Assembly (NCBI GenBank): GCA_021775655.1
Contig: JAJFHK010000475.1
Span: 1 to 7,288, forward strand
DNA length: 7,288 bases
Source: Filomicrobium sp.
GTDB taxonomy: Bacteria; Pseudomonadota; Alphaproteobacteria; Rhizobiales; Hyphomicrobiaceae
Reading direction: 5' to 3'
The translations under genes and the position numbers were made by a program. The notes under the pieces were generated by a model. It was not told the origin of the DNA. It searched no databases and worked only from the letters and a program-made list of their open reading frames with translations. Positions 1-5,868 of the stretch are shown in pieces; position 1 is the first letter of the stretch, and each line of letters begins with the position of its first letter.

Positions 1-19
1 CAGTAGCTGTAGGTTCAAG

Positions 20-24
20 GGTGA
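20..24 (+). promoter_or_regulatory. Ribosome binding site that favours GTG 30 for the MerR gene
   Basis: GGTGA lies 5 bases before GTG 30. It overlaps the alternative GTG at 21, so it cannot serve that codon, although AAGG at 17-20 directly abuts it. The spacing and the family's usual N-terminus both favour the downstream start. Confidence 0.5.
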
Positions 25-29
25 AAATT

Positions 30-449
30 GTGATTTATTCGATAGGGGAATTGGCGGCGACCGCGGGCATTGCCGCGCAAACGCTGAGATACTATGAGCA
101 AATTGGCTTGATGCCTGAGCCGCCGCGAACCGAAGGCGGTCAGCGCCGATACGATGAGGGTCTTGCCAAGCGACTGCTGTTTGTCCGCCGCGCTCGCGAT
201 CTCGGGTTCGCAGTAGAAGATATTCGGAGTCTCTTGGAGTTGGCCGCCCGTCCAGAGCAATCGTGCGCATCGGTTGATCTGATCGCGGAAACCCATCTAG
301 CGGCGATTGACGCAAAAATTAAATCGCTCAAGGCGTTGCGTGTTGAACTTAGCCGCACTCTGAAATGCTGCGCCAAGGGGCGGATATCTGATTGCAGGGT
401 AATCGACGTTCTGGAAACAGAGAAGCGGCGTCATGTTCGAAATGGCTGA
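30..449 (+). CDS. MerR-family metal-responsive transcriptional regulator
   Basis: Cytoplasmic dimeric activator/repressor of the MerR family, which untwists promoters with over-long spacers when it binds a metal or other inducer. The protein is 139 aa, normal for the family. An N-terminal winged helix-turn-helix runs from about residue 3 to 70, with the family signatures YSIGELA, LRYYE (19-23) and RTEGGQRRY. A long dimerisation helix follows (about 82-112). The C-terminal effector loop carries Cys113-Cys114 and Cys122, with Cys79 before the dimer helix. This is the pattern of ZntR (C79, C114/C115, C124) and close to MerR (C82, C117, C126), so a soft-metal inducer (Zn, Cd, Pb or Hg) is inferred; ZntR's His119 is not evident. 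I chose GTG at 30 because GGTGA (20-24) sits 5 bases upstream and the protein then begins MIYSIGELA as in relatives; GTG at 21 is the alternative (142 aa). No metal transporter is visible; a divergent partner may lie left of the window. Confidence 0.88.
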   Translation: MIYSIGELAATAGIAAQTLRYYEQIGLMPEPPRTEGGQRRYDEGLAKRLLFVRRARDLGFAVEDIRSLLELAARPEQSCASVDLIAETHLAAIDAKIKSLKALRVELSRTLKCCAKGRISDCRVIDVLETEKRRHVRNG

Positions 450-467
450 GGGGTCCAACTCCGCTTA

Positions 468-490
468 GGGCCCTGGTTGTGTAAAAATGC
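468..490 (+). repeat. Putative left terminal end of the IS remnant
   Basis: The stretch begins with the palindrome GGGCCC and continues with TGGTTGTGTAAAAATGC. It lies 81 bases before the transposase ATG and 18 bases after the MerR stop. Ends of this type (complement reading TTTTTACACA...C) are typical of IS1182-type elements in alphaproteobacteria. Its partner inverted repeat is not present in the window, so the call rests on position and resemblance alone. Confidence 0.35.
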
Positions 491-548
491 GGCGACGATG
501 CCGAGCATGATTTGGTTCTCTTGAAATCTCCGCGTGGGGGATCAGGTG

Positions 549-1050
549 ATGCGATTTGTGGAAGGTGCTGATTGGGCTCAGTCGACGCTGTTTCCGGAAT
601 GCCTTTAGGATTGGGTCGATGTGGACAGCCCGGTTCGGGTGATCGACGTTTTCGTCGACAAATTCGACCTAAGCGACCTCGGCTTCTCCAGTGTCGAGCC
701 GCAATCCACCAGTCGGCCTGCGTATCACCCTTCTGTTTTGCTGAAACTTTAAGTCTATGGCTATCTCAACGCGGTGCAGTCGAACCGGCGTCTTGAGCGC
801 AACACGAACACGTTCTCGGAGATGACCAACTGCGATTTGACCAAAACCCGCAGGCGATGCGCACGCGCCGCGAAACGGTCGAGCATCCCTGTTCGGGACG
901 ACCAAGTCGCGGATGGGAACCACGCACCTCTTGATGAAGCCTGATGAACGTGAAAACGGAAACCGCGCTCGTTGTCCTGGCCTATAATCTCACCCGCGTG
1001 ATGAACATTCTCGATACTGAGCTGCTTCTGAAGGCGATTCCGGCCCGACC
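549..1050 (+). pseudogene. IS1182-family transposase, internally deleted and frameshifted
   Basis: From ATG 549 the reading gives MRFVEGADWAQSTLFPECL, a TAG at 606-608, then DWV..SPVRVIDVFVDKFDL and SRPAYHPSVLLKL, a TAA at 750-752, and VYGYLNAVQSNRRLER. This is the conserved N-terminal (DUF772-type) domain of IS1182 transposases. At about 800-812 it jumps to a different frame reading DQNPQAMRTRRETVEHP (839-889), which belongs near the C-terminus. The frame then changes at 890-891 (FGTTKSRMGTTHLLMK, 892-939) and again near 940-946 (NVKTETALVVLAYNLTRVMNIL, up to 1015). The usual protein has roughly 450 or more residues, so about 300 central residues, including the DDE catalytic core, are missing. 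The pieces are in the right order on one strand, which shows a single decayed copy and not several elements. It is not functional. Confidence 0.82.
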
Positions 1051-1367
1051 CAGCGCCTCAGCGCAGCACGTTACCGCCACTACGGACTCGACCCGGTGCA
1101 GTACAAAGCAAATGTCCAGATCGAGCTTGATTGGAATTGAATCGCCATCGGATTGTTTCGCGATGGATGGTGGCTTGCGCAGTGGGTTCATTGTTCGAAG
1201 TCTGCCAAGCGTTGCCGTTGTGACAGGTGGAAGAATACTTCTCGACCGTTATCACGTGGGCGTGAATAGATTTCTGCCGGCGCAGTGACCCTATTTGTCC
1301 GGCGTGCGCTATAAGCGAACCCGGGCTAACAGGGTCCATCCCCGAGACTGGACGTGGAGAACCACTT
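1051..1367. other. Region without a supportable gene
   Basis: About 317 bases between the transposase remnant and the adaptor gene. One frame (1051-1140) reads TQRLSAARYRHYGLDP followed by VQYKANVQIELDWN and a TGA; the composition looks protein-like and could be the tail of a broken gene, but I do not recognise a family. The open frame that runs from the transposase tail to 1288 looks like chance read-through with no family signal. The promoter of the efflux genes should lie in the last part. I see no convincing -35/-10 pair: TTGTCC at 1295 and TATAAG at 1310 are only 9 bases apart. A short dyad, GTCCA (1334-1338) and TGGAC (1349-1353), is too weak to name an operator. Confidence 0.5.
1356..1360 (+). 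promoter_or_regulatory. Ribosome binding site for the TTG start of the adaptor gene
   Basis: GGAGA lies 7 bases before TTG 1368. There is no in-frame ATG that keeps a whole signal peptide, so this site decides the rare TTG start. Confidence 0.6.
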
Positions 1368-2498
1368 TTGAGCAAGCAAGCTGGATCGAATGCACTCTTG
1401 GGCCTCTGGCCAGTGTCGATACATGTTGGGTGGGCGATTGTTACGTTAATGTGCGCATTTGGTGTTGCCGGACCTTCACTGGCCCAGGGCACGCCGCAAC
1501 CGGTTATTCTCGCCGAAGCTGTCGACGAGCAGATTGTCGATCGCGTCGAGGCACTGGGCACGCTGCGCGCCAACGAGCAGGTCACTATAACGGCGCAGGT
1601 GACTGAAACCATCACCGAGTTGAAATTTGAGGACGGCCAACGCGTCGCCAAGGGCGACGTACTAGCCTTGATGACCAATTCGGAGGAATCTGCCCAGTTG
1701 CAGGAGGCGGAGGCAACGGTTCGGGAAGCCGCCGAGCAACTTGAGCGGACCAAGCCCCTCGCCTCGCGTGGGGTCAGTTCTGAAGCGCTACTGTCCGAAC
1801 GCCGCCGCGACTATGAAACGGCGGTTGCGCGTCTCGAGGCAGTCAAATCGCGTCTTGCCGATCGGAGCATAGAGGCTCCCTTCGACGGTGTTGTTGGATT
1901 GCGACGGATCAGCATTGGCGCGCTTGTCGAACCCGGCAACGTCATCACGACGATTGATGATGACACTATCATGAAACTCGACTTCTCGATCCCATCAACT
2001 TTTCTATCGACCATGCGTGTTGGCCTCACAATCGAGGCCAATGCCGACGCTTTCGGCAATCGCACCTTTTCCGGCAAGGTTTCGGGAATTGACAGCCGGG
2101 TCGATCCCGTGACGCGTTCGGTGACCGTGCGAGCTCTCATCCCGAATCCAGAAGGAATCCTGAAGGGCGGTATCCTGATGACGGTGGAAGTGTTGAAGAA
2201 CGAGCGGCAAGCCGTTGTCATACCCGAGCAGGCCGTGATCGCACGAGGACGCGAAACCCGTGTTCTCGTCGTTGACCCTGCCGCTGAAGGCCCCACAGCA
2301 AAGTCACGATTGGTGGTCCTTGGCACCCGCCGCGAAGGCAGGGTTGAGGTTGTCTCGGGGCTTTCAGTTGGGGAGTTCGTTATAACCGATGGAACGCTGC
2401 GTGTCAGAGACGGACAGCCAGTCAAAGTAACCGCAATCGACAAAGGCGAAGAGCCGCTTACCGAGCTTCTCAAGCAAAAATCGGCAAAGGATACCTGA
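1368..2498 (+). CDS. RND efflux periplasmic adaptor (HlyD/AcrA-type membrane fusion protein)
   Basis: Periplasmic adaptor that joins an RND pump to an outer-membrane channel in a tripartite efflux system. The protein is 376 aa, normal for the family. Residues 1-39 form an export signal with a hydrophobic core (about 20-35) and a likely cleavage after SLA (39). There is no lipobox cysteine at the cleavage point, so it is probably not a lipoprotein. The first half of the lipoyl-like domain is at about 62-102 (VEALGTLRANEQVTI, FEDGQRVAKGDVLA). A single alpha-helical hairpin spans about 104-165, and the second lipoyl half has SIEAPFDGVVGLR (167-179) and GALVEPGNVI. The beta-barrel is at about 203-275 (with SGIDSRVDPVTRSVTVRA) and the membrane-proximal domain at about 280-356. 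The pump gene follows after 123 bases in the same direction, supporting one transcription unit. The substrate cannot be read from this sequence. Confidence 0.93.
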   Translation: MSKQAGSNALLGLWPVSIHVGWAIVTLMCAFGVAGPSLAQGTPQPVILAEAVDEQIVDRVEALGTLRANEQVTITAQVTETITELKFEDGQRVAKGDVLALMTNSEESAQLQEAEATVREAAEQLERTKPLASRGVSSEALLSERRRDYETAVARLEAVKSRLADRSIEAPFDGVVGLRRISIGALVEPGNVITTIDDDTIMKLDFSIPSTFLSTMRVGLTIEANADAFGNRTFSGKVSGIDSRVDPVTRSVTVRALIPNPEGILKGGILMTVEVLKNERQAVVIPEQAVIARGRETRVLVVDPAAEGPTAKSRLVVLGTRREGRVEVVSGLSVGEFVITDGTLRVRDGQPVKVTAIDKGEEPLTELLKQKSAKDT

Positions 2499-2505
2499 TT
2501 TCGTA

Positions 2506-2531
2506 GCGCTGCTGGTTCGAACATGCAGCGC
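2506..2531. repeat. 26-bp imperfect palindrome between the adaptor and pump genes
   Basis: The arms GCGCTGC (2506-2512) and GCAGCGC (2525-2531) are perfect complements around the self-complementary core GTTCGAAC (2515-2522). Only two positions per arm (TG at 2513-2514 against AT at 2523-2524) break the symmetry. It starts 8 bases after the adaptor stop and ends 90 bases before the pump ATG. No T-run follows, so it is not a standard intrinsic terminator. It could be a dimeric repressor operator or an intercistronic mRNA hairpin with a 12-base loop. Confidence 0.6.
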
Positions 2532-2621
2532 GATTGTGGAGTCCCGAAGGGCACGAAGTCACTCGGCACGTCGAAAGTCCTTCACGGCAAACTGCTGTTA
2601 GTTAAACCGGGCGGTCATCAG

Positions 2622-5600
2622 ATGTTTATTTCAGATATATCGGTCAAGCGCCCAGTCTTGGCTGCGGTTCTATCGCTTCTGCTGATTGCCTTCGGGCTGG
2701 TGGCCTATGATCGCCTGCCGTTGCGCCAGTACCCTGATATCGATCCACCCGTCGTCAGTATCGAGACCCTCTACCCCGGCGCCTCCGCCAACATCGTTGA
2801 AAATCGCGTAACCGAACTGATTGAGGAGCGCATTTCGGGCGTCGAAGGCATCTCGTTTATCGAGTCGAAGAGCGAAGACGGCGAGTCGACCGTTACAATC
2901 GAATTCAAAGTCGGGCGGGACGTCGACTCCGCCGCAAACGACATTCGCGACCGCGTTTCCGGAATCCTCAATGACCTGCCAGATGAAGCCGATCCCCCTG
3001 AGATTCAAAAGGTAGACGCCGATCAGGACGTCATCATGTGGCTGAACTTGGCCAGTGACGACATGACCGTGCCTGAGCTCACCGACTATGCCCAGCGGTA
3101 TCTGGTCGACCGGTTCTCGGTCCTGGACGGCGTCGCCCGCGTCAGGGTTGGCGGACAACAGGTTTATGCGATGCGCATATGGCTGGACCGCAAGGCGATG
3201 GCAGCCAGGGGATTGACGGCCAATGATGTTGAAAATGCCTTGCGTTCTGAGAATGTCGAATTGCCTGCCGGCTCAATTGAATCGCGTGACCAACTTTTCA
3301 CGGTGCGCATCGAGCGCTCGTTCACATCAGCTGAGAAGTTCGCAAATCTGGTTATACGTCGCGGCGAAGATGGTTATCTGATCCGGCTCGGCGACATTGC
3401 GCGCGTCGAAAAGGGTACGGAAGAAGACCGCAGCTTTTTCCGCGGAAATCAAGTGCCGATGGTCGGTATCGGCATAATCAAGCAATCGACAGCCAATACC
3501 ATTGCGGTCGCTCGCGCGGCAAAGGAAGAGGCTGCCCGCATTAACGCTGCCGGGCTACCCGAAGGCATGGCCATTCGCCAGAGTTATGACACATCGGTGT
3601 TCGTCGAAGGTGCTATTTTCGAGGTTTACAAGACGCTCTTCGTCGCTATCGGCCTCGTCATTCTCGTTATTCTCCTGTTCCTTGGAAGCTTGCGGGCAAC
3701 GCTTGTGCCCGCAGTCACGGTGCCGGTGTCAATCGTTGCGACATTCACGGTACTCTACGCCCTGGGCTTTTCCATCAATCTCCTGACACTGCTTGCATTG
3801 GTGTTGGCGATCGGGCTCGTGGTCGATGATGCGATTGTCGTCCTGGAGAACGTCGTGCGTCGCATCCGCGAGTATGGGGAAACGCCGCTCGTAGCGGCCT
3901 TTAGAGGCACACGCCAAGTCGGGTTCGCGGTCATAGCGACCACCGTCGTTTTGATCTCTGTGTTCGTGCCGATCGCATTCCTGGAAGGAGATATCGGCCG
4001 GTTGTTCTCCGAATTTGCCCTGACTATGGCCGCCGCCGTTGCCTTTTCGAGTTTCGTTGCGCTGTCATTGTCACCGGTGATCGCCAGTAATGTTCTCAAA
4101 AGTTACGACAAACCGTCATTTGGCGAGCGCGCCGTCGACAAAGTATTCGGCGGGATTCGCAAAGCCTACCGGGCATCGCTTCACGTGGCGCTTCGCGCTT
4201 GGTTCCTCGTTGTGCTGATCTTCTGCGGTCTCGTCGGTGCTTCTTGGTGGCTTTTCGAAAATCTGCCAGCCGAATACGCACCCAAAGAGGACCGAGGCGC
4301 ATTTTTCGTCATCGTCAACGGACCGGAGGGCGCGACTTACGCCTACATGAAAGAGTACATGGATGAGATCGAGCGGCGTCTGATTCCTTACACGGAATCC
4401 GGAGAGTTCGAGCGGCTGCTTGTTCGAGCACCGCGAACCTTCAACAACTACGAGACCTTCAATACCGGAATTACTATCGTCGTGCTGAATGATTGGGCCA
4501 AGCGGCGCTCCGCCTGGACGATCATGAACGAAGTGCGTGGCAGCCTCGCCGACCTGCCAGGGGTTCGCGCTTTCCCGGTGATGCGCCAGGGGTTCGGTGG
4601 CGGCATTCAGAAACCATTCCGCATGACGATCGGCGGGGGCACGTGGGAGCAATTGGCTGAATGGCGAGACGTGCTGGTTTCTGCACTCGAGAAGGACAAC
4701 CCCGGCCTGATCGGTCTTGACTGGGATTACAAGGAAACGCAGCCACAGTTGAGGGTTGAGATAAACTATAACCGTGCGGCAGAGCTGGGGGTCACCGTTT
4801 CGAACATCGGCCGCACTCTGCAAACCATGCTCGGATCGCGCCGCGTGACAACCTATATCGATGAGGGGGAGGAGTACGACGTCATCCTGGAGGGTGAACG
4901 AAACAGCCAACGCACACCTGCCAGTTTGCAGAATATCTACGTGCGCTCAGGGCGAACAGACGCACTGATTCCCCTTTCCAACTTCGTGACCGTCCGTGAA
5001 GAAGCCGGTTCAACATCCTTGAATCGCTATAATCGCATCCGGGCGATCACTGTGGAGGCCAATCTTTCCGACAACCTGGCTCTCGGAGAAGCGCTCGCAC
5101 ATGTCGAGAAACTCGCCCGCGATAAACTGCCTCCGTCGGTGATCATCGACTACAAGGGTCAGTCTCTCGACTACAAGAACGCCGGCCAGTCTCTGCTGTT
5201 TGTATTCCTTCTCGGCATCGTCGTGGTGTTTCTCGTACTTGCCGCACAGTTCGAAAGCTGGGTTCATCCGTTCGTTATCATGTTTACTGTCCCGCTTGCC
5301 GTTGGCGGCGCCCTTTTCGGCTTGTGGTTTTCCGGTGCAACGCTCAACATCTACTCGCAAATCGGGCTGATCATGCTTATCGGGCTTGCCGCGAAGAACG
5401 GCATCCTAATCGTCGAATTTGCAAACCAGTTGCGGGATGAAGGCGCTGACTTCGACGCGGCGCTGGAAGAAGCAGCAGTTACCAGATTGCGGCCCATCAT
5501 CATGACCGGTATTACTACCGCCGCTGGCAGTATTCCACTGATCTGGTCGTTCGGCGCCGGAGCCGAAACTCGCTTCGTGATCGGAATCGTCGTTTTGTCA

Positions 5601-5768
5601 GGAGTCATGGCGGCGACGTTTCTGACGCTTTATCTCGTGCCGGTTGCCTATTCGCTTTTCGCGCGCAACACCGGGTCGCCCGGCGACGTAGCGCGGAAAC
5701 TCGAGGTCGAGGCTGTGAGCGACGATGCAGGGCTGAAACCAATGCCGTCCACTTCTCCTGCAGAATAA
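2622..5768 (+). CDS. RND-family multidrug efflux permease (HAE-1 type)
   Basis: Inner-membrane proton-driven antiporter of the AcrB/MexB superfamily, acting as a trimer with the preceding adaptor. The protein is 1048 aa, matching AcrB (1049). I chose ATG 2622 because MFISDISVKRPVLAAVL is the standard RND N-terminus placing TM1 at about 12-29; an in-frame ATG at 2523 would add 33 atypical residues. Twelve membrane segments are visible: TM1, TM2-6 (about 336-489), TM7 (525-545) and TM8-12 (857-1013), with two large periplasmic loops (about 30-335 and 546-856). The proton-relay residues are present: Asp402-Asp403 in TM4 (GLVVDDA), Lys925 in TM10 (GLAAKNG), and Arg955 and Thr962 around TM11 (RLRPIIMTG). 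These fit HAE-1 drug or hydrophobic-compound pumps and not the heavy-metal HME group. A hydrophilic tail of about 35 residues follows TM12. No outer-membrane factor gene is in the window, so a TolC-type channel elsewhere must serve it. Confidence 0.95.
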   Translation: MFISDISVKRPVLAAVLSLLLIAFGLVAYDRLPLRQYPDIDPPVVSIETLYPGASANIVENRVTELIEERISGVEGISFIESKSEDGESTVTIEFKVGRDVDSAANDIRDRVSGILNDLPDEADPPEIQKVDADQDVIMWLNLASDDMTVPELTDYAQRYLVDRFSVLDGVARVRVGGQQVYAMRIWLDRKAMAARGLTANDVENALRSENVELPAGSIESRDQLFTVRIERSFTSAEKFANLVIRRGEDGYLIRLGDIARVEKGTEEDRSFFRGNQVPMVGIGIIKQSTANTIAVARAAKEEAARINAAGLPEGMAIRQSYDTSVFVEGAIFEVYKTLFVAIGLVILVILLFLGSLRATLVPAVTVPVSIVATFTVLYALGFSINLLTLLALVLAIGLVVDDAIVVLENVVRRIREYGETPLVAAFRGTRQVGFAVIATTVVLISVFVPIAFLEGDIGRLFSEFALTMAAAVAFSSFVALSLSPVIASNVLKSYDKPSFGERAVDKVFGGIRKAYRASLHVALRAWFLVVLIFCGLVGASWWLFENLPAEYAPKEDRGAFFVIVNGPEGATYAYMKEYMDEIERRLIPYTESGEFERLLVRAPRTFNNYETFNTGITIVVLNDWAKRRSAWTIMNEVRGSLADLPGVRAFPVMRQGFGGGIQKPFRMTIGGGTWEQLAEWRDVLVSALEKDNPGLIGLDWDYKETQPQLRVEINYNRAAELGVTVSNIGRTLQTMLGSRRVTTYIDEGEEYDVILEGERNSQRTPASLQNIYVRSGRTDALIPLSNFVTVREEAGSTSLNRYNRIRAITVEANLSDNLALGEALAHVEKLARDKLPPSVIIDYKGQSLDYKNAGQSLLFVFLLGIVVVFLVLAAQFESWVHPFVIMFTVPLAVGGALFGLWFSGATLNIYSQIGLIMLIGLAAKNGILIVEFANQLRDEGADFDAALEEAAVTRLRPIIMTGITTAAGSIPLIWSFGAGAETRFVIGIVVLSGVMAATFLTLYLVPVAYSLFARNTGSPGDVARKLEVEAVSDDAGLKPMPSTSPAE

Positions 5769-5791
5769 GTGCAACCACTCAGGTTCCCGAC

Positions 5792-5820
5792 CGAGCGCAT
5801 CAGAAGTGCTGATGCGATCG
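5792..5820. repeat. Strong inverted repeat between the pump and hydrolase genes
   Basis: CGCATCAG (5796-5803) and CTGATGCG (5809-5816) are perfect complements around a 5-base loop, AAGTG. Beyond one G/A mismatch (5795/5817), three further pairs (CGA at 5792-5794, TCG at 5818-5820) extend it to 11 of 12 pairs. It lies 23 bases after the pump stop and ends 48 bases before the hydrolase start. No T-tract follows directly, so a canonical terminator is unlikely. It may be a processing or stabilising hairpin that separates expression of the pump and hydrolase, or a protein-binding dyad. Confidence 0.65.
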
Positions 5821-5856
5821 CCCAAATTGATAGTGCCTTTTGTGAATCAACTTGAG

Positions 5857-5862
5857 AGGTGA
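5857..5862 (+). promoter_or_regulatory. Ribosome binding site that selects ATG 5869 of the hydrolase gene
   Basis: AGGTGA ends 6 bases before ATG 5869 and only 3 bases before the upstream GTG at 5866. The spacing makes the ATG the more likely start. Confidence 0.65.
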
Positions 5863-5868
5863 TCAGTG

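Larger units (their letters stand above)
468..1050 (+). mobile_element. Degenerate IS1182-family insertion sequence remnant
   Basis: The remnant starts just after the MerR gene, at about 468, where GGGCCCTGGTTGTGTAAAAA resembles the outer ends of rhizobial IS1182-type elements. It extends to about 1050, where similarity to the C-terminal end of IS1182 transposases fades. Inside is a transposase gene with a deleted core, two nonsense codons and two frameshifts. I looked between 1050 and 1370 for an inverted copy of the left end (TTTTTACACA-like) and found none, so the right end is probably lost. The element therefore cannot move by itself. The left boundary is firmer than the right one. Assignment to IS1182 rests on remembered family motifs, not on a search. 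Confidence 0.7.

Noticed and set aside
572..796. Plus-strand open frame of 74 codons
   Set aside because: Out of frame with the clear transposase N-terminal domain in the same stretch.
944..1288. Plus-strand open frame of 114 codons as an independent small gene
   Set aside because: Its first 24 or so codons are the C-terminal end of the IS1182 transposase; the rest looks like chance read-through.
1295..1315. TTGTCC and TATAAG as a promoter for the efflux genes
   Set aside because: Spacing is only 9 bases, far from the 16-18 expected of a sigma-70 promoter.
1058..1753. Minus-strand open frame (231 codons) across the adaptor start
   Set aside because: Overlaps the adaptor signal peptide and lipoyl domain; the composition is Ser/Thr/Arg-rich without family signals, typical of antisense reading.
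1811..2569. Minus-strand open frame (252 codons) inside the adaptor gene
   Set aside because: Antisense to the conserved second lipoyl half and beta-barrel; rich in Ser/Arg/Thr and without motifs.
4116..4910. Minus-strand open frame (264 codons) inside the pump gene
   Set aside because: Antisense shadow of the RND gene in GC-rich DNA; no motif, and the plus strand has the conserved RND periplasmic domain here.
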